DNA of 7,848 nt from JAAZIN01 sp033809435 (GTDB lineage: Bacteria; Bacillota; Dethiobacteria; DTU022), in assembly GCA_033809435.1 (NCBI GenBank), contig JAPXLS010000107.1, forward strand, positions 1 to 7,848, written 5' to 3'. Positions 5,877-7,848 of this stretch are shown piece by piece. The notes beneath the pieces were generated by a model. It searched no databases, was not told the DNA's origin, and saw only the letters and a program-made list of their open reading frames with translations. Numbering within the stretch: the first letter of the stretch is position 1; every line of letters starts with the position of its first letter. Both the position numbers and the translations under genes were made by a program.

Positions 5877-6476
5877 ATGAAAAAATGGGTATTGACAGTG
5901 ATAGCTGTTCTTTCCCTGGCGGCCGTGCTGATCGGCGGCAACTGGGCCTGGCTTGTCGATAAAACGGGCCCGCTAACAAATCGTTTCACTGCCGGAACGG
6001 TCAGGGTCGAGATCAACGAACACGGTTTTACCGATGTATCGGGCTGGAGTTCGGGAGTCGCTGCGGAGAAGAAGATTAGCGCAAAAAGCAAGGGCTCCAA
6101 GGCCAGCTATGTCCGGATATCCCTGACGCCGGTATGGGGCACGGAAACGGGCGGGGTGTTCACGGCGGAACCAAGCCTGCCCGTGGATAATGTTCAGTTC
6201 AATTTTGCTGACGGTTATGACAGCAACTGGGTTTACCAGGATGGCTGGTACTACTACAGGAGCATTCTGGCCGGGGGCGCCGAAACCGGGCTGCTGCTGC
6301 AGTCGGTGACCCTGATAAGCCCCATGGGCGAAGAGTACAAAGGCAAGGTCCTTCATATCATGGTCAATGCGGAGTCGGTGCAGGCCTCGCATGGGGTTTA
6401 CAGGGAGGCCTGGGACATGGAAAATTTGCCACAGGGCGTGGAAGCATGGATCGCGCCCCAGACCCCCTCCGATTAA
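5877..6476 (+). CDS. TasA/camelysin-like surface protein with SipW-type signal peptide (B)
   Basis: A 199-residue protein starting at ATG 5877, 52 bases after the VWA gene, with GGGGGAGG at 5858-5865. The signal peptide is MKKW, a hydrophobic core and GGNWA (20-24), with cleavage expected between Ala24 and Trp25; then TNRFTAGTVRVEI (34-46). It shares the blocks SKGSKASYVRISL (71-83), DGWYYY (122-127) and EYKGKVLHIMVNAESVQASHG (start 153) with proteins A and C, but it is the most diverged: the NWNPGDC turn is replaced by GWSSGVAAEKK, and it contains no cysteine. It also lacks an anchor. It may be a minor or accessory subunit of the fibre, as TapA is to TasA in B. subtilis (analogy, not homology). 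It would be matured by one of the two receiver-SipW peptidases. Confidence 0.83.
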   Translation: MKKWVLTVIAVLSLAAVLIGGNWAWLVDKTGPLTNRFTAGTVRVEINEHGFTDVSGWSSGVAAEKKISAKSKGSKASYVRISLTPVWGTETGGVFTAEPSLPVDNVQFNFADGYDSNWVYQDGWYYYRSILAGGAETGLLLQSVTLISPMGEEYKGKVLHIMVNAESVQASHGVYREAWDMENLPQGVEAWIAPQTPSD

Positions 6477-6500
6477 GGGGCCGGGAGGTTTATAGGAGAG

Positions 6501-7619
6501 ATGAACAAGGGAATTTTGACCAGCCTGATGAGCATCGCCCTGGCTTTTGCCGCCATCATCGGCGGCACCCTGGCCTGGTTCACCGATTCTGCCGGCATCG
6601 AGGCCAACACTTTTACCGCCGGTACTGTGAAAATTGAAGCGGACGAATCCTGGGAGGAAGGCTTCAGCATAGATAACTGGAACCCCGGTGACTGTACCGA
6701 CAAGGTGATCACGCTGGAAGTTACCGGATCAAAAAGGGTCTTTGTCCGCGCCCGGATTACTGAAACCTGGGAAGATGGGGAGGACGTTGGCGGAGACGAC
6801 TCCGTGGCTTGCGAAACCCACACCAGGGACATCGAAAATGTGAGATGGTGGGTGGGCGGCCAGGAATGGCCGGGCGACCCGCCGCAATGGCAGAAGCTTA
6901 CACTGGATGGCGTTACATACTGGTACTACAAGGGGATGCTTGACCCCGCGGGGGTTGCTGGGCCGGATAGAATCACCGTCCTTTCGAGGGTCTGCCTGGT
7001 ATTGGAGGACACGGACAACAGCTACCAGGGGGCCTGCTATACCCTGTCCATGGAATTCGATGCAGTTCAGGTGACCCACGATGCCGTGGAAGATGAGTGG
7101 GGCGTCTCCTGGAACGGCAGCGAATGGACCGGGGGCGATGAAGAGGAACCGCCGCCGCCCGAGGATGTTTTCTTTGACGACCTGGTGATTGGCAACTATA
7201 TTTACATTCGGAACAACAACGGAGTTGATGTGCTCTTCCAGAAGATCGGTAATAACCGGGTCCTGCTCAGGGGAACAAGCGGCACCGCGAACCAGAGCAA
7301 TGCCATTAACAACGGTAAAAATTACAAAAGTGGCTTCTCCGCGGCTGTCGTGAGCGATTCGCACTTGCTGACAAGGGAGGAAGCAACGGGTTTAGAGGGG
7401 TCAATACGAAACATTGGCATGAATTGGTGGACTAGCAGCTCAGAAAGTTATCTTTTATTTTTTACACGACGCTATTATGTCACGACCGCCGGCGCACTTG
7501 GGAATACGACATCCTCGCCAAGCTACCATGTCCGCCCCTCAATGACCCTGCAGCCCAACCTGACGGTCACCGGGGGCGACGGCACGGCCGGCGATCCCTA
7601 TGTGCTGATCATACCTTGA
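6501..7619 (+). CDS. TasA-like protein with SipW-type signal peptide and extra C-terminal domain (C)
   Basis: A 372-residue protein, 24 bases after protein B. ATG 6501 has AGGAG very close (6494-6498) and a second GGGAGG at 6483-6488. Residues 1-25 (MNKG, hydrophobic core, GGTLA) form the signal peptide, cleaved before Trp26. The TasA-like part (26-205) repeats the blocks of protein A: NTFTAGTVKIEAD (36-48), NWNPGDC (59-65), VTGSKRVFVRARI (74-86), SRVCL (162-166) and SYQGACYTLSMEFDAVQVTHDA (174-195). Cys65 and Cys165 match the cysteines of protein A; Cys104 and Cys179 are additional. An acidic/proline hinge (211-222, GGDEEEPPPPED) joins a second domain (223-372) with NWWTSSSES (308-316), YHVRP (342-346) and GGDGTAGDPYVL (358-369). 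From memory this WW...VRP...GDGT..PY pattern closes many clostridial surface and pseudopilin-like proteins (DUF6273/DUF1566-like). It could present a binding domain on the fibre (inference). Confidence 0.85.
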   Translation: MNKGILTSLMSIALAFAAIIGGTLAWFTDSAGIEANTFTAGTVKIEADESWEEGFSIDNWNPGDCTDKVITLEVTGSKRVFVRARITETWEDGEDVGGDDSVACETHTRDIENVRWWVGGQEWPGDPPQWQKLTLDGVTYWYYKGMLDPAGVAGPDRITVLSRVCLVLEDTDNSYQGACYTLSMEFDAVQVTHDAVEDEWGVSWNGSEWTGGDEEEPPPPEDVFFDDLVIGNYIYIRNNNGVDVLFQKIGNNRVLLRGTSGTANQSNAINNGKNYKSGFSAAVVSDSHLLTREEATGLEGSIRNIGMNWWTSSSESYLLFFTRRYYVTTAGALGNTTSSPSYHVRPSMTLQPNLTVTGGDGTAGDPYVLIIP

Positions 7620-7766
7620 TGGGTTGCGGCAACAGCGGACAGGAAGGACTGGGCATTTTTTGAAATGGCGGATTACATGGGTTTTGGAAATATACCGGCA
7701 TTGCAACGGCAGCGAAGAGGACCCTTCGGGGAATGGACCGGCCTTTGCCCGGGAAGGAGCAGTTAG
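7620..7766 (+). other. Intergenic region, no confident gene
   Basis: 147 bases between protein C and the next start. A T6 run sits at 7656-7661, but no convincing hairpin precedes it, so I do not call a terminator. A 33-codon frame from ATG 7665 ends at the TAG directly before ATG 7767; it lacks a well-placed ribosome binding site and is not called as a gene. Confidence 0.5.
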
Positions 7767-7848
7767 ATGCAGCTGCAAAATAACGAGAAAATGATAAACA
7801 GAATTCCCCGGCGCAGCCTGGGCTCCATGGCCATACTCCTGGGCGCGA
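7767..7848 (+). CDS. Start of a further gene, 3' part missing
   Basis: ATG 7767 is preceded by AAGGAG (7754-7759) at seven bases, a good ribosome binding site, and the frame stays open to the window edge (27 codons). The product begins MQLQNNEKMINRIPRRSLG and continues SMAILLGA, that is, a basic stretch followed by the start of a hydrophobic segment. This fits a signal peptide or membrane anchor, perhaps another exported component of the cluster. Too little is visible to assign a family. Confidence 0.6.
   Translation, partial: MQLQNNEKMINRIPRRSLGSMAILLGA

Noticed and set aside
7665..7766. 33-codon small gene before the last start
   Set aside because: No ribosome binding site at a normal distance and no recognisable features; chance frame is more likely.

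Overview
The window reads as part of a cell-surface gene cluster from a Gram-positive, low-to-mid GC Firmicute, most likely a clostridial lineage such as the Peptococcaceae/Desulfotomaculales type. The reasons are the SipW/TasA-type genes, the purine-rich Shine-Dalgarno sequences, the TTG and GTG starts, and a BTAD regulator of a kind I associate with these groups. The taxonomic call is an inference. All recognised genes lie on the + strand.

Layout. (1) 1-669 is the 3' end of a BTAD (SARP-like) regulator with a degenerate GGDEF-like tail. (2) 670-860 is a leader region with a TATAAT box, a C9 tract and a small hairpin. (3) 861-2917 holds two tandem paralogues, overlapping by 4 bases. Each fuses an N-terminal response-regulator receiver-like domain to a membrane-embedded SipW/ER-type signal peptidase I. 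(4) 3028-3726 encodes a TasA/camelysin-like protein with a SipW-type signal peptide. (5) 3727-4069 has no gene. It carries four copies of a ~31-base palindromic repeat and two very GC-rich hairpins arranged as an ~88-base duplicated unit. (6) 4070-5824 encodes a large secreted protein with a VWA domain, a PKD-like domain and a CnaB/SpaA-like domain. (7) 5877-6476 and 6501-7619 encode two more SipW-type TasA-like proteins; the second has an extra C-terminal domain. (8) 7767 to the edge is the start of another gene.

How the parts fit. The two peptidases probably mature the three TasA-like proteins, whose signal peptides share the GG(T/N)xAW motif followed by a (F)TAGTV strand, closely resembling the processing region of B. 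subtilis TasA. The products would build a surface fibre or matrix, with the VWA/CnaB protein as an adhesive partner exported through a normal signal peptide. The unusual part is the cytoplasmic receiver-like domain on each peptidase. It suggests that substrate maturation may be controlled from inside the cell, or that the domain is a docking module. The receivers lack key residues, and the second has Glu where the phosphorylatable Asp should be. I regard the receiver-SipW fusion pair as the best candidate for something little described in this window.
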